Assembly (NCBI GenBank): GCA_003233175.1
Contig: QIKY01000145.1
Coordinates: 1 to 43,785, forward strand
Origin: Planctomycetaceae bacterium
GTDB lineage: Bacteria; Planctomycetota; Planctomycetia; Pirellulales; Pirellulaceae
Direction of reading: 5' to 3'
DNA length: 43,785 nucleotides
Of the stretch, positions 1 to 10,892 are shown one piece after another (position 1 is the stretch's first letter; every line of letters starts with the position of its first letter). Made by a program: the position numbers and the translations under genes. The notes under the pieces are model-generated. The model saw only the letters and a list, made by a program, of their open reading frames with translations. It made no database searches and was not told where the DNA came from.

Positions 1-3000
1 TCCAAGCAAAAGCGAAAAGACCTCACCAACCGCTTGAAGATTGTCGAAGCCATTCGCGATAGCGACAACAAACCCGAGTGGATGGTGCTCGATGTCGTGC
101 CCGTGATCCCGCCCGATTTGCGTCCGCTCGTGTTGCTCGATTCGGGAAACTTCGCCACCAGCGATTTGAACGACCTCTATCGGCGAATCATCAACCGCAA
201 CAACCGTCTGCGGAAGTTGGTCGATTTGAACGCGCCCGAAGTCATCATTCGCAATGAGAAGCGGATGTTGCAACAATCGGTCGACGCGCTGTTCGACAAC
301 AACCGTTGCAAACGCCCGGTTCTGGGAAGCAGCAATCGGCCGCTGAAATCGCTGACCGACATGATCAAGGGCAAGCAGGGCCGCTTCCGGGAAAACCTGC
401 TCGGCAAACGGGTCGACTATTCGGCCCGCAGCGTGATTGTGGTCGGTCCTCGGCTCAAGCTCCATCAATGCGGCCTTCCCAAGAAGATCGCGTTGGAGCT
501 TTACCAGCCCTTCATTATTCGCCGCTTGAAGGAGATGGGCCACGCCGACACGATCAAAAGCGCCAAGAAAATGCTGGAGCGCAAAGACGAAGAAGTCTGG
601 GATATTCTCGAATCGGTGATCACGAATCATCCCGTGTTGCTGAACCGGGCGCCGACCTTGCACCGCATGGGCATTCAGGCGTTCGAGCCGATATTGGTCG
701 AAGGCAACGCGATCAACCTGCATCCTTTGGTGTGCCGTGGTTTCAACGCCGACTTCGATGGCGATCAAATGGCGGTTCATTTGCCGCTCTCGATCGAAGC
801 GCAAGTCGAGGCGCACACGCTGATGATGTCGACGAACAACATTTTCGCGCCCTCCAACGGCAATCCGATCATGAGCCCGTCGCAAGACACCGTGATGGGC
901 TGCTATTACATCACGATGGACACGCCCGCCGACAAGGGGCGGGACATGGTGTTTAGTTCGCCGGAGGAGGCGAGTCTGGCGCATTCCCTGGGAGTGGTTA
1001 GCCTACACGCCAAGATCAAGGTGAGACTGCCGCCCACGCAGCGTTTGAATTCGGAAGACAGCGCCGGCGCCTTGGGTGCGATCGTGGAAACGACGTACGG
1101 CCGGGTGATGTTCAACATGATGCTTCCCGATGGCCTCGACTATTACAACATCACGTTGCGGGGCGCCGATTTAGCAACCGTGATTTCCGATTGCTACCAG
1201 CGACTGGGCCGCCGCGCCACGATCGACCTGCTCGACGACATGAATCAACTCGGCTATCGGCAAAGCACGCTTAGCGGCTTGTCGTTCGCGACCGACGACC
1301 TGATCACGCCGGATACAAAAACCAAGATCATCGGCGACGCCGAAAAAACCGTACTGAAATACCGCAAATTGTATGAACGCGGTGTGATCACGGGGCCGGA
1401 GCGTTACAACCAGGTGCTCGACGCCTGGACCCACGCTCGCGAGCAAATCACGCAAGAGATGATGGCAGAAATGGAAAATGACCAGCGGGGCGGCGGATAC
1501 GTTAATCCGGTGTACCTGATGGCGCATTCCGGCGCCCGTGGCGGCGTGGAGCAAATTCGGCAGCTTGCCGGTATGCGGGGTTTGATGGCCAAGCCGACGG
1601 GCGAGATTATCGAAACGCCGATCAAGGCCAACTTCCGCGAAGGTTTGACCGTGTTGGAATACTTCAGTTCCACGCACGGCGCCCGCAAGGGCTTGGCCGA
1701 CACCGCCCTGAAAACGGCCGACTCCGGTTACCTCACGCGTAAACTGGCCGACGTGGCGCAAAACGTGGTCATCACGATGCACGACTGCGGAACGACCCAG
1801 GGTATCACGAAGGGCGTTATTTACCGTGGTGAAAAAGTTGAAGTTCGTCTGGCCGACGCCGTAAAAGGCCGAGTCAGCCGCCAGAGTATCGTGCATCCGA
1901 TCACCGATGAAGTCATCGTGGGCGAGAGCGAGCCGATCACTCCGACCATCGGCCGTAAAATCGAAGAACTCGGTTTGGAAAAAATTCAGGTTCGCAGCGT
2001 TGTCACCTGTGAAGCTTCGTTGGGCGTGTGTCGGCTGTGTTATGGGATCGACCTCTCGACCGGTAGTTTGGTGGAAGAGGGCATGGCGGTCGGCATCATT
2101 GCCGCACAGAGTATTGGCGAACCGGGCACCCAGCTCACCATGCGAACCTTCCACATTGGTGGAACGGTAAGCACCACGCTGGAGGAAAGTGAAACGAAGG
2201 CGACCAAGGGCGGAATCGTCAAGTTTATCCGCTTGAAGATTGTCACCAACGCCGAGGGCGAGCAAATCGTGCTGGCGCGAAACGGCGAAATCTCGATTGT
2301 TGACGCCAAGAATCGAGAAATTGAGAAACATGAAGTTCCCGCCGGCGCCATTGTGAAGGTCAAGGAAGATCAAAAGATCAAGACGGGCAAAGTGCTCTGC
2401 CAATGGGATCCTCACAGCATTCCGATTTTGGCGGAGGTCGGCGGCAAGGTCCGCTTCGAAGACGTCGTCGACGGCGAAACCATGTTGGTCGAACGCGACG
2501 CCGGCGGCACCACCCGCCGCACCATCATGGACCACAAAGGCGACCTCCACCCGCAGATTGTTCTGGAAGACGCCGAAGGCAAACCGCTCGACGTCTACTA
2601 TCTGCCGGAGCGGGCTCATATTGAAGTCGAGGAAGGTGAAGATATTTCGGCGGGCGCCGAGTTGGCCAAGCTGCCGCGTGAATCGGCCGGCGTTTCCGAT
2701 ATTACCGGCGGTCTGCCCCGGGTTACGGAAATCTTTGAAGCTCGCAAGCCGAAAGATCCCGCCGTGATTGCCGAAATCGATGGCGAGATCGAACTGTTGA
2801 GCCAAAAGAAACGCGGCAAGCGCTCTATTATTGTTCGTAGTGAAAGCGGTATCGAACGCGAACATCTGGTTCCTCACGGAAAACGATTCCTGGTTCACTC
2901 CGGCGATTTTGTCAAAGCCGGTCAGGCGTTGGTGGATGGTCCGTTGGTGCCGCACGATATCCTGCGTGTTTCGGGCGAAGAAGCCGTGCAACAATATTTG

Positions 3001-3726
3001 TTGCACGAAATCCAGCAGGTGTATCGTAGCCAACGCGTTGAAATCAACGACAAACATTGCGAGATCATCATTGCCCGCATGCTCCGCAAGGTGCAGATCG
3101 AAAATCCTGGAGATACTTCATTGCTGCCCGGTTCGGTTCACGATAAGTTCGAGTTCCGGCGAATCAATAAGCAAGTTTCCAAGTGCCTCAAGGTTACCGA
3201 ACAGGGCGACTCCGATTTTGCCCCAGACACCATCGTTCCGCGCGAGGTTCTGGAGCAGGTCAACGCTCAAATCGAAGCGTTGGGAGGAACGCCCGCCAAG
3301 GGTTCTCGTCCGAAACTGGCCACGGCGAGCACGCAGTTGCTGGGAATTACCAAAGCGGCCGTGCAGAGCGAAAGTTTCATCTCCGCCGCCAGCTTCCAGG
3401 AAACCACCAAAGTGCTCACCGAGGCGGCGCTCGCCGGCAAGATCGACAACTTGGTGGGGCTGAAGGAAAACGTCATCCTAGGACACCTGATTCCCGCCGG
3501 CACCGGCTTCCGCACCTTCCAAGAGGCGGAAGTTCGCTACCGTCATGAAGCGTTGGAAGCGCTTGCCGCCCGGCAAGATACTTCGCTGGTCACGAGTTTC
3601 CCCTTACTGGAATCGGCCGACGAAGAAGGCAAGCCCAAAGAGTCGGCTGCCTCCGAGAAAAAAACGCCCACCGGTTTGGAAAGCATGTTTGGCAGTGAAG
3701 GCGGCGACCCCAAATCGGAGAACTAG
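1..3726 (+). CDS. rpoC: DNA-directed RNA polymerase subunit beta' (5' truncated by window edge)
   Basis: Catalytic largest subunit of RNA polymerase. The frame is open from base 1, so the gene starts upstream. By comparison with E. coli RpoC, roughly 200 N-terminal residues, including the first zinc-binding domain, lie outside the window. The Mg-binding motif [10 protein letters not shown] is at 745-774. The second zinc site is seen as Cys codons at 1786, 2008, 2029 and 2038. The bridge-helix/trigger-loop region follows, with [13 protein letters not shown] near 2116-2155. The C-terminal block [15 protein letters not shown] and [17 protein letters not shown] near 3386-3510 is typical of the family. 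The last ~45 residues are a charged, low-complexity tail. rpoB is expected just upstream but is not visible. TTG and ATG codons inside the frame are not real starts. A strong terminator follows 30 bases after the stop. Confidence 0.98.
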   Translation, partial: SKQKRKDLTNRLKIVEAIRDSDNKPEWMVLDVVPVIPPDLRPLVLLDSGNFATSDLNDLYRRIINRNNRLRKLVDLNAPEVIIRNEKRMLQQSVDALFDNNRCKRPVLGSSNRPLKSLTDMIKGKQGRFRENLLGKRVDYSARSVIVVGPRLKLHQCGLPKKIALELYQPFIIRRLKEMGHADTIKSAKKMLERKDEEVWDILESVITNHPVLLNRAPTLHRMGIQAFEPILVEGNAINLHPLVCRGFNADFDGDQMAVHLPLSIEAQVEAHTLMMSTNNIFAPSNGNPIMSPSQDTVMGCYYITMDTPADKGRDMVFSSPEEASLAHSLGVVSLHAKIKVRLPPTQRLNSEDSAGALGAIVETTYGRVMFNMMLPDGLDYYNITLRGADLATVISDCYQRLGRRATIDLLDDMNQLGYRQSTLSGLSFATDDLITPDTKTKIIGDAEKTVLKYRKLYERGVITGPERYNQVLDAWTHAREQITQEMMAEMENDQRGGGYVNPVYLMAHSGARGGVEQIRQLAGMRGLMAKPTGEIIETPIKANFREGLTVLEYFSSTHGARKGLADTALKTADSGYLTRKLADVAQNVVITMHDCGTTQGITKGVIYRGEKVEVRLADAVKGRVSRQSIVHPITDEVIVGESEPITPTIGRKIEELGLEKIQVRSVVTCEASLGVCRLCYGIDLSTGSLVEEGMAVGIIAAQSIGEPGTQLTMRTFHIGGTVSTTLEESETKATKGGIVKFIRLKIVTNAEGEQIVLARNGEISIVDAKNREIEKHEVPAGAIVKVKEDQKIKTGKVLCQWDPHSIPILAEVGGKVRFEDVVDGETMLVERDAGGTTRRTIMDHKGDLHPQIVLEDAEGKPLDVYYLPERAHIEVEEGEDISAGAELAKLPRESAGVSDITGGLPRVTEIFEARKPKDPAVIAEIDGEIELLSQKKRGKRSIIVRSESGIEREHLVPHGKRFLVHSGDFVKAGQALVDGPLVPHDILRVSGEEAVQQYLLHEIQQVYRSQRVEINDKHCEIIIARMLRKVQIENPGDTSLLPGSVHDKFEFRRINKQVSKCLKVTEQGDSDFAPDTIVPREVLEQVNAQIEALGGTPAKGSRPKLATASTQLLGITKAAVQSESFISAASFQETTKVLTEAALAGKIDNLVGLKENVILGHLIPAGTGFRTFQEAEVRYRHEALEALAARQDTSLVTSFPLLESADEEGKPKESAASEKKTPTGLESMFGSEGGDPKSEN

Positions 3727-3734
3727 AAAGCTTC

Positions 3735-3820
3735 GCACGAATAGTTCTCTCGAATAAAAGCCCGGCATTTCAATAATGCCGGGCTTTTTTTATCGACAAC
3801 AGGTAACTTATTTACGGATC
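3735..3820. repeat. Terminator-bearing palindromic element, copy 1
   Basis: From about 3751 to 3819 this matches 43571-43639 almost base for base: the hairpin, the T-run, then ATCGACAAC, one variable base, and GGTAACTTATTTACGGA. The left side (CGAATA near 3738, then CGAAT near 3751) is a degenerate version of the left arm of the second copy. The element begins within about ten bases of the rpoC stop codon. Confidence 0.75.
3756..3791 (+). terminator. Rho-independent terminator of rpoC
   Basis: Perfect 10-bp stem GCCCGGCATT (3760-3769) and AATGCCGGGC (3775-3784), a 5-nt loop, then seven T. An A-run precedes the stem, so it could also act on the opposite strand. It is the core of a repeat that recurs at 43571-43642. 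Confidence 0.9.
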
Positions 3821-3842
3821 CCTAACTCTTCACCAAGCCCTC

Positions 3843-6299
3843 TCACTCCTTTGAGAGGGCTTGTTCGATTTGTTGCGCCAACCGTCGCGATTGTTGGCAG
3901 ATGCCGAGCAACTGCTGAAAAGTCGCAATTTCCTCCGCCGGTAAACCGCAGCCTCTTCTGGCTTTCAACCAATGCCTGAGTACGGAATAGCCTCCCACGC
4001 GCCATTGCCAGTCGTCGGGCGCGACGTCGGTGAACGCCTGCGTCGGGTTGATGGCGATTTTTCCTGGCTGATTGTCTCCCACCGGCTCGAATTTCGGAAA
4101 CCCTCGCCCGATGCGACCATCGCCCGCGCCCTGGAGCGTGCAAGTGGAAGGCAAGGGACTTGGAAAACAATGCAGCGCCACCAAGCGTTGGCCGAGCGTA
4201 CTGAGTGTTTGGAATTGCGCCGCGCTACTGGGCCAGGGCGCGCGTGGGAACTCTCGCCGCAGCAAGTCGGCGTTGTTAGCCCGATAGCTTTTCGAGTGGA
4301 ACGCAGCGTATAAAAAAGCGAAGACGTCTTCAGGTCCGAAGTTCTCGGTGAAGTCGCCTCTACCAACCAAGAGCAGCGTGCGTTGTATGCGGCTGGCGAA
4401 CTCTTGTAGCCAGGCGTGGTTGAAGTTTGTGCGGCCTTGCTCGCCTTCCCTCGCATTTTGCTCTGCGTCCTTGAGGTACAGCGGCGCCAGGAAGGCTGCG
4501 CCGTGAGCGCTATAGAAAACCCGATCTGAAACCAGGGCGTCGACCGCCAGGAAATGATCGTACTCGCCATCGTTCGCGCTCTGCCTCATAAACACCAAAC
4601 CCAAATTGTTCGGCAACATGTGTCGCATCACCTTGAGGCGGGCGCGGCCCAACAATGTTGGTTCATAATAGACCCAGCGTTGGTCGAACGGCGCCGTAAT
4701 GTATCGCCGTAAACAGCTTGGCGAGAATTCACGCGGCTCCTTTTGCATGGCCAAAAACGCAATCACTTTCTCTTGGACTTCCGCGCGGGTGCGCCCGACA
4801 AACACGCGGTCGTTCTTGGTCTGCACGCCCGACACATACTCGCCAAACACTTCGTTCAGCGGGACGCCCTGTTGGTATTCCGGCCGCGGCGTTCGCGGGC
4901 GGCTTTGAAAAAAGAAATAGTCGGGCGCCGGCGACTCCTCTCGCCAAACCGTCGTTTTCAAGCTTGCTTCAGATAGTATGCGAATTTTCTCCGCGCGCTG
5001 GCCACGAATTTCGGCCAGATGCAAACGCCCCAGACGTCGTGTCTTTTTTGGCTGGCCGCCAGCGGGCCGCTTGACGAACAGATGCAGCGCCACGCCCTGT
5101 TGGATGGCGAAAATATTTTCGTCAATCGCCCCGCCCGATTGCCGCTTGTGTTTCGCGCCGCCATGCAAGTTCAACACGTACAGTTCGTCGAACGACTCCA
5201 GCAACGACTCCCGCATGCGGCGATGCGTAATGCCGCTCAGAAAAGTGTTGCTGGTCACATAAGCCAAAATGCCGGCGCCCACGCGGTCTAGGCATATTTG
5301 CCCCCAACGCAAGAAGCGAATGTAGTCGTCGTCGAGGTTGGTCTTTTTTTCGCCCAAGCCGCGTTTGTATTCGTTGAGTTCTTGGCTGATCCAGCGTCCG
5401 CCGGCGTGCGAACCGAAGTTGGAATAGGGAGGATTGGCGAACACAATTAAAATTGGCGGCTGACCATGCGAATGAGCATGAGTTCCCGCGGCTTGGATCC
5501 AATCGCCCAGAAGCGGCAACTCCTCCGGCGGGCAAGCGAGTGGATCAAGACACAACACGCGCCGCCCGCCGCCGTAGGACGAAAGCGAGCGCGCCGCGAG
5601 ACACGTTTGCGGCGCTATTTCAAAACCCAGCAGAGCGTCTGGAAAGGTATCTACTTGATGCCCGTTGGCGCGAGCCCATTGCATCGCGCCCAGCAGGAAG
5701 CCGCCGACGCCGCAAGCTGGGTCGACCGCCATGAGCCGTCGCTCCCGCAATGGCGTTGAATCGGCCGGCGCAAAAAGATCGCCCAGCCCATTGGGCGCCG
5801 AGAATTGTTCACGCAACAGATCATCCACGCTGCGCACCAAGTAGCCAATCGCAGCGGCGGGCGTAAAATAAGAGCCCGATCGTTTTCGCAACGCGGGCGA
5901 ATATTCCGCCAGAAATTGCTCGTGGTACGCTTGCCAGGCATCGAGTGGCGCTGCCTCCACGGCGCGGCGAAAAGCCAAGGCGGTGTTCGAGGAAAACACG
6001 CCAGAAGTTTCTCTCGCGGCAAGCACTCCCTGGAGATCAAAATCGTTCTCACTGGAAGGCGAGCGATGCACCGCCTCGAACACCCATTGTTGCGCCACGA
6101 GGCCAGCCAATTGCTCCGCCGTAGCGCCGGCATGCGAGAGGCCCAGCGACGCATACATTTTCCGCGCCGCTTGCACCCAGGGTTCGGCTTCGGCGGAACT
6201 CCCGCGAAGAACATTCTCCCGCACCTCTTGGGCGGCGCGCGCGGTGAGCTGGGCCCACTTTCGAGCAACGCGGCGAACTTCGTGTTCGGTGCCAGTCAT
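3843..6299 (-). CDS. Solitary N6-adenine DNA methyltransferase, type ISP-like
   Basis: 818-residue class I adenine methyltransferase. Residues 130-160 carry the YFTP-type segment seen in type ISP (LlaBIII-like) enzymes. Motif I, DPACGVGGF, is at 193-201 (SAM binding) and the catalytic motif NPPY is at 289-292. The C-terminal half should be the target-recognition region, and the last ~60 residues (GYSVLRHWLK onward) resemble the conserved end of the type ISP specificity domain. No helicase or nuclease domain is visible, and no restriction gene lies nearby, so it is probably an orphan modification enzyme. The alternative is the remnant of a longer type IIG/ISP protein. The ATG abuts the TGA of the upstream DUF1501 gene (TGAATG), which implies coupled translation. 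Family confidence is high, target sequence unknown. Confidence 0.8.
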   Translation of the reverse strand: MTGTEHEVRRVARKWAQLTARAAQEVRENVLRGSSAEAEPWVQAARKMYASLGLSHAGATAEQLAGLVAQQWVFEAVHRSPSSENDFDLQGVLAARETSGVFSSNTALAFRRAVEAAPLDAWQAYHEQFLAEYSPALRKRSGSYFTPAAAIGYLVRSVDDLLREQFSAPNGLGDLFAPADSTPLRERRLMAVDPACGVGGFLLGAMQWARANGHQVDTFPDALLGFEIAPQTCLAARSLSSYGGGRRVLCLDPLACPPEELPLLGDWIQAAGTHAHSHGQPPILIVFANPPYSNFGSHAGGRWISQELNEYKRGLGEKKTNLDDDYIRFLRWGQICLDRVGAGILAYVTSNTFLSGITHRRMRESLLESFDELYVLNLHGGAKHKRQSGGAIDENIFAIQQGVALHLFVKRPAGGQPKKTRRLGRLHLAEIRGQRAEKIRILSEASLKTTVWREESPAPDYFFFQSRPRTPRPEYQQGVPLNEVFGEYVSGVQTKNDRVFVGRTRAEVQEKVIAFLAMQKEPREFSPSCLRRYITAPFDQRWVYYEPTLLGRARLKVMRHMLPNNLGLVFMRQSANDGEYDHFLAVDALVSDRVFYSAHGAAFLAPLYLKDAEQNAREGEQGRTNFNHAWLQEFASRIQRTLLLVGRGDFTENFGPEDVFAFLYAAFHSKSYRANNADLLRREFPRAPWPSSAAQFQTLSTLGQRLVALHCFPSPLPSTCTLQGAGDGRIGRGFPKFEPVGDNQPGKIAINPTQAFTDVAPDDWQWRVGGYSVLRHWLKARRGCGLPAEEIATFQQLLGICQQSRRLAQQIEQALSKE

Positions 6300-7778
6300 T
6301 CAACCAAAGAGTTGCGTTACCGCTTCCGCCTTGACCAACTCTCTCGGCTGATTCAAATGATTGTAGACAATCGTTTGCGGGTCGATGCCGATGGCGTGGT
6401 AAATCGTGGCCAGTAGCTCCATGGGATGCACCGGCTTCTCCAACGGCGATGAAGCGGTGGCGTCCGACTTGCCATGCACATGGCCGCGGCGAATTCCAGC
6501 GCCGGCCAAACAGGCCGTGTAACAATAGGGCCAGTGATCGCGGCCGTCGTCGCTGTTGCCGTTGCCGGAAGTGCTCACGCCGCGCTGCGGGCTGCGGCCG
6601 AATTCACCCACCGCGACCACCAGCGTTTCATCGAGAACGCCGCGGTCGTCCATGTCGGCAATCAGGGCGGAGAGGCCGGCGTCGAACATCGGGGCCGATT
6701 GCGTTTTCATCCGCTTGGTCAGTCCGGAGTGGACATCCCAGGAGTGGTTATCGGAATTCGCGACCTTCGGCCAAATGACCTCCACCACGCGCGTGCCGGC
6801 TTCCACCAACCGCCGAGCCAACAGGCAACTCTGGCCAAACGTGTTGCGGCCGTAGGCGTCACGAAGTTTGTCTGACTCCTGCGACAAATCGAAGGCGTTG
6901 CGCGCCCGGCCGGAAGATATCAAGTTCATCGCCGACGCATAATATTTGTCGAGCCCATACTTGGCGACCGCTTTCTCGATATCCGGCATGCCGCTGCTGA
7001 GCAAACCTCTTAAGTCGGCCCGGCGCCGCAACCGAGCCCCGCTGACTTCATCGCGCAGCTTCAAATCATCGACATTGATCTTGTTCATCTTGTTCATGTC
7101 GAGGTCGCCGCCGGGCGGGAACAAGTAATAAGGATCATACGCCCGGCCCAAAAATCCCGCCGTTCCCGATTTATTCACCACGTTGCTTTCCTGCAGCGGA
7201 CGCGGCATCATCACGAACGGCAGCATCGGTTGTTCGGGCGGTTTCAGCCGGATGATTTGCGAACCGAAGTTGGGAAAATCTTTCGGCGAGGGAGGCTCAA
7301 GCTGCCCCGAAGGGCTGACCTTGTCGGCCGTATAGCCGGTGTGCATTTGGTAGATGGCCGCCGTGTGGTTGAACAGCCCCACGGGCGTATAACTCATCGA
7401 GCGGATGAGCGTGAGTTTGTCGGTCACGTCGGCGAACTTCGGCATCAGCTCCGTGACGTCAAGCCCGCCGACTTTCGTCGGAATGCGTTTGAACACGCTA
7501 CGAACATTATCGGGCACATCATCCTTGGGGTCCCAGAGATCTAAATGGCTGGGTCCGCCTTGCAGATAAATCAGCACGATGCTTTTGGCCCGGTTCCATC
7601 CCGCGGCGCCGGCCGAATTACTGGCGGAATCGGCGGCGGAGGCGTCTTGCATTTGCAGCATCTGGCCGAGTGTGGCGCCCAGCATGGCCGAACCGCCGAC
7701 ACGCAAAATGTCGCGCCGGGTGGGTCCCAGATGAGAATCGCAGACGTCTTTACCACGCTGACCAGGAATGACAAACAT
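6300..7778 (-). CDS. DUF1501 protein with Tat-type leader
   Basis: 492-residue member of the DUF1501 family, which is abundant in Planctomycetes and distantly sulfatase-like; its biochemical role is not established. The start chosen is ATG 7778, with GGAG eight bases upstream; an upstream in-frame extension to 7877 has no such site. The N-terminus has a twin-arginine signal ([10 protein letters not shown], residues 20-29) followed by a hydrophobic stretch, so export is expected. Conserved DUF1501 features are visible: [15 protein letters not shown] near residue 70, [10 protein letters not shown] and [15 protein letters not shown] in the C-terminal third. It is the first gene of a two-gene unit with the methyltransferase. 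DUF1501 genes more usually follow a DUF1549 gene, as at 28239-31253, so this pairing is unusual. Confidence 0.85.
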   Translation of the reverse strand: MFVIPGQRGKDVCDSHLGPTRRDILRVGGSAMLGATLGQMLQMQDASAADSASNSAGAAGWNRAKSIVLIYLQGGPSHLDLWDPKDDVPDNVRSVFKRIPTKVGGLDVTELMPKFADVTDKLTLIRSMSYTPVGLFNHTAAIYQMHTGYTADKVSPSGQLEPPSPKDFPNFGSQIIRLKPPEQPMLPFVMMPRPLQESNVVNKSGTAGFLGRAYDPYYLFPPGGDLDMNKMNKINVDDLKLRDEVSGARLRRRADLRGLLSSGMPDIEKAVAKYGLDKYYASAMNLISSGRARNAFDLSQESDKLRDAYGRNTFGQSCLLARRLVEAGTRVVEVIWPKVANSDNHSWDVHSGLTKRMKTQSAPMFDAGLSALIADMDDRGVLDETLVVAVGEFGRSPQRGVSTSGNGNSDDGRDHWPYCYTACLAGAGIRRGHVHGKSDATASSPLEKPVHPMELLATIYHAIGIDPQTIVYNHLNQPRELVKAEAVTQLFG

Positions 7779-8139
7779 GCTATTAGCTCCACAAAGGCGA
7801 ATGGGGGAACGCAACACGAGGGGAACGAATCTGGGGGAAAGGGGTGCGCGCGGGCCGTCTGCAGACGACCAACACACTCGCTCGGCCCGTTAAGTTTTTC
7901 AGTTGCAACGACTTGCGACCACAAACCGCACGCAGTCTCGGAGCAGGGCTGAGTATAATCGAACGTTTTCTCTGCTGTCAACTTTCGGCGGTTTCGCGAC
8001 GGAACCTTTACGCTACTTACCGTCGGCCGTTCTGGCGGCAAATAACTCCATGGAGGGGCGTGTAAGCCTTGTCATTATCGGTTTTGCGCTACAATAACCT
8101 TTGTGTAAACCTTTACGCGGACTGAAAGAGGAAAAGGAT
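7779..8139. other. Divergent intergenic region, DUF1501 / 8140 gene
   Basis: About 360 bases without a convincing gene. A TATAAT-like hexamer occurs at 7954-7959 without a good -35. The best promoter candidate is at 8069-8095. No repeat family seen elsewhere in the window was recognised here. Confidence 0.5.
8069..8095 (+). promoter_or_regulatory. Possible sigma-70-type promoter for the 8140 gene
   Basis: TTGTCA at 8069-8074 and TACAAT at 8090-8095 with a 15-bp spacer, shorter than the usual 17. It lies 45 bases before the start codon. Weak evidence from sequence alone. Confidence 0.3.
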
Positions 8140-9471
8140 ATGAAGCAATCCTTGCGGCGGAAATTGGGCGCGGCGGCTTGGTGCGTTTGCTTGCTGGCGT
8201 TGGCCGGTTGGATTCGCCGCGAACCGGCGGTTTCGCAATTGGCGAAAGACCTTTGGCAATATGCGTCGGGGCGGCAAACCAAGGTTATGTTGCGCAGTGA
8301 GTCGTCGATGCTGGCGGCGGTGGGTGATCCTATCTATGTGGAGCACGAAGGCCGCTTTCGGCAAGTTGGCGAGATTATCTCCTTGGCCGGCGTCGCCGAC
8401 CGCCAGCGTCCCGCCTATACCAAAGAAGCCGAAGCGCTCTTTTACGCCGACGCCCCGCCCCTGCACGCGAAAATGGTGCTGAAGGTTCATCGCACGCCCG
8501 ATTCGCTGGAGTGGATCTTGGCGACGTTACTGCCGCCGGAAAAAAAAACGCAGATTGCCGGCGAATTGAAGCAGGCCTTCGCGGCGCATCAGGCGGAAAT
8601 ATTGGCGGAGTTGCAACCCGTGGTGGAGGCGGGACTCAAGGAAGCGGTGGGCGTTGCCCAGGAAGAATTTACGGCGGCGGTGCAGCGCCACCGGGCCGAC
8701 ATTCGCCAAATTGGCCAGCGTTACCAGCGGGAATTGGTCGACCAAGAACTCACCGAATTGTTCGAGCAGCAAGTTTGGCCGATTGTTCGCCGTCATGCCG
8801 AACCGGTGGCCGAAGACGTGGGCATGGAAATCTGGCAGCGGGTTTCGTTTTGGCGTTTTGCTTGGCGTTATGCGTACGACAAGACACCGCTCTCCCGGGA
8901 AAGTCTGACAAAGCAGGAGTGGTCTCGGTTTGTCGACGAAGAGGCGCTTCCCGTGTTGGAAAAACACACGCCGCAGATCGTCGCCATGCAGCAGCGCATT
9001 CTGGCCGACGTGGCCAAGAACGAACAGGTTCGAGCATCGCTCCAGAAAAACGCCATTCGCATCGTCGACGACCCAGCGATACGCAAACTCATGGGAGAGA
9101 TTTTGCGCGAGGTGTTCGTGGAAAGCCCTCGCTTGAAGCAAGTGTTTCAAAAGCATTGGCGCGGCGAGCGTTTTCAACGCGCCCTGACCTTGGCCGCGCA
9201 ACGGGCCGACCCCGTTGTCAGACGCATCGGCGAGTTGATTGTCGGCACGAGAGCCGACGGCGCCACGCCCGAATTCGCCGCCATGTTGCGCAATCAAATT
9301 CTGGCCAAGGACCGACGCTGGTTCGTGCTGGAATCGGCCGGCAACAACGCCATGGCAGCGCCGGCGTCTACCGCCCAATCACGCATGACCCCATCTCGCA
9401 TGACCGCGTTACCGGTGCTCCCCGGCGAACCAGCCGCCGCCAACCCATTTCTCTCGCCACGGAAGAACTAA
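8140..9471 (+). CDS. Membrane-anchored helical protein of unknown function
   Basis: 443 residues, family not recognised. Start is ATG 8140, with AGAGG/AAAGGA just upstream; an in-frame extension to 8101 has no ribosome binding site. A short basic N-terminus is followed by one hydrophobic helix (about residues 9-26) with no clear cleavage site, so it is probably anchored in the cytoplasmic membrane with the rest outside the cytoplasm. The body is rich in Ala, Glu, Arg and Gln. Residues ~130-330 look like long amphipathic helices or coiled coil, including PPEKKTQIAGELKQAF and EEFTAAVQRHRADIRQIGQR. The C-terminus is Pro/Ala-rich and disordered. It is monocistronic and convergent with the oxidoreductase gene. 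A filament or envelope-spanning role would be a guess. Confidence 0.75.
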   Translation: MKQSLRRKLGAAAWCVCLLALAGWIRREPAVSQLAKDLWQYASGRQTKVMLRSESSMLAAVGDPIYVEHEGRFRQVGEIISLAGVADRQRPAYTKEAEALFYADAPPLHAKMVLKVHRTPDSLEWILATLLPPEKKTQIAGELKQAFAAHQAEILAELQPVVEAGLKEAVGVAQEEFTAAVQRHRADIRQIGQRYQRELVDQELTELFEQQVWPIVRRHAEPVAEDVGMEIWQRVSFWRFAWRYAYDKTPLSRESLTKQEWSRFVDEEALPVLEKHTPQIVAMQQRILADVAKNEQVRASLQKNAIRIVDDPAIRKLMGEILREVFVESPRLKQVFQKHWRGERFQRALTLAAQRADPVVRRIGELIVGTRADGATPEFAAMLRNQILAKDRRWFVLESAGNNAMAAPASTAQSRMTPSRMTALPVLPGEPAAANPFLSPRKN

Positions 9472-9566
9472 AGCAACCGTTCACAGGTTTGAACTCTTGG
9501 ACAGATTGCTATCGCAATTTCCCGCGACACCGTGAATGGTTACTTTTCGGCGAACTCTACTCGCAA

Positions 9567-10892
9567 TCAGACAAACTTTGTTTGGCCGGGCGTGGCGATG
9601 GTCGCCGGCGGCGGCGCGATGCTCATGTCGTAGTGCTTGAGGGAGAAATCTTGCTGGGAGTTCAGGGCCTGGTCCCAACTGATTTTCTGGCCGGTGTAGG
9701 TTGTCATACGGCCCATAATGGCCAACATGGTGCTGCGACACATATACTCGCCGTTGTTGAGCGGTTGGCCCTGGCGAATACTGGCGAAGAGTTCGTCTTG
9801 CTCGGCCTGATGCATCGTGTTGCGTTTCTCGGCGAACTTCCAAATCTGTTTGCCCGACGACTCCTGCACCGTGTGTTTTTCGATGTGGCTGGTTCCCTTT
9901 GAGCCCATGACCAACGTGGAAACCTCGTTCGCGCAGCCGGGCTGCTGGCGGCAGTAATGGAAATGCCGCACGCCGCCAGGGTATTCGTACACGACGGCGT
10001 GGTGGTCGAAAATTTGGCCGGGGTCGGCCTTGGTGTTGATGCGCGTTTGCAGCCCGCCCAAACCGACCGCCGAAACCGGCGGCTCATCGTGCATCGCCCA
10101 AGCGGCTTTGTCGATACTGTGAATGGCTTGCTCCACGATATGATCGCCCGACAGCCAAGTGAACCAATACCAGTTGTGGAGTTGCCATTCGAGATCGGTC
10201 CAACCGGTATCACGCGGCATGGGCCATGGTTTTCCAGGACGGCTGGCGTTGTAGTTGGTTTGAATCGCGACGATATCTCCGATTTGCCCATCATGGACGC
10301 GCTGCATCGTGGCGCCGGCGCCGTTGTGGTAACGCCAACACAAGCCGGAAACCATCGCCAAATTGCGGCGTTTCGCTTCTTGGCACGAAGCCAACACCGA
10401 ACGCACGCCGGGCGCGTCGACCGCCACCGGCTTTTCAGCAAACACATGTTTGTTCGCCTCCACGCAGGCTTTCAACTGCACGGGGCGAAAATGAGGCGGC
10501 GTGGCCAGCAAGACGACATCCACATCAGACGCCAACAGTTTCTGGTAGGCATCGAACCCAACGAACTGCTGTTCCGGCGAAACATCGACCCGGTCACCCA
10601 CCGGAGAACGCTTGAAAAGCTGCAAACTGTTCGCCACTTGGCTCTCGAAAACATCGGCGAGCGCCACCAATTTCGTTTGAGGATCGGCCTTCAAGGCCTG
10701 CACCGCGGAGCCGCGTCCGCGTCCGCCACAACCGATCAATCCGACTCTCAGAATATCGCTACCGGCGGCGTGCGCGGTGCGGGAAATGCCGGCTTGGAGC
10801 GTCAAACCAACTCCAGCCGCAGCCGCCGAATTTTGCAGGAAATTACGGCGAGTTGTGTCCGACCGGCCCTCTGGAGAAGGTTGCTGATGCAT
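9567..10892 (-). CDS. Exported Gfo/Idh/MocA-family oxidoreductase
   Basis: 441 residues. Start is ATG 10892, with GGAG nine bases upstream. The leader has a Tat motif (TTRRNFLQNSAAAAG, residues 13-27) ending near SRTAHAAG, so the enzyme probably acts in the periplasm, as many planctomycete members of this family do. The Rossmann NAD(P)-binding segment is GLIGCGGRGRG near residues 52-62. The family's conserved EKP is present in HVFAEKPVAVDAPG near residue 140. The C-terminal part is the alpha/beta substrate-binding domain, with HNWYWFTWLSGDHIVEQAIHS split by the usual DxxxH-like region. The substrate (a sugar or cyclitol) cannot be told from sequence. It lies downstream of an exported TIM-barrel protein on the same strand, 256 bases away, with a large palindrome in between. 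Confidence 0.88.
   Translation of the reverse strand: MHQQPSPEGRSDTTRRNFLQNSAAAAGVGLTLQAGISRTAHAAGSDILRVGLIGCGGRGRGSAVQALKADPQTKLVALADVFESQVANSLQLFKRSPVGDRVDVSPEQQFVGFDAYQKLLASDVDVVLLATPPHFRPVQLKACVEANKHVFAEKPVAVDAPGVRSVLASCQEAKRRNLAMVSGLCWRYHNGAGATMQRVHDGQIGDIVAIQTNYNASRPGKPWPMPRDTGWTDLEWQLHNWYWFTWLSGDHIVEQAIHSIDKAAWAMHDEPPVSAVGLGGLQTRINTKADPGQIFDHHAVVYEYPGGVRHFHYCRQQPGCANEVSTLVMGSKGTSHIEKHTVQESSGKQIWKFAEKRNTMHQAEQDELFASIRQGQPLNNGEYMCRSTMLAIMGRMTTYTGQKISWDQALNSQQDFSLKHYDMSIAPPPATIATPGQTKFV

Noticed and set aside
1171-3057. 628-codon open frame on the strand opposite rpoC
   Set aside because: It mirrors rpoC codon by codon, has no ribosome binding site or recognisable domain, and arises from codon bias in a conserved gene.
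3843-6299. Complete restriction-modification or phage-defence island
   Set aside because: Only a methyltransferase is present; neighbours are DUF1501 and rpoC, with no nuclease, helicase or integrase.
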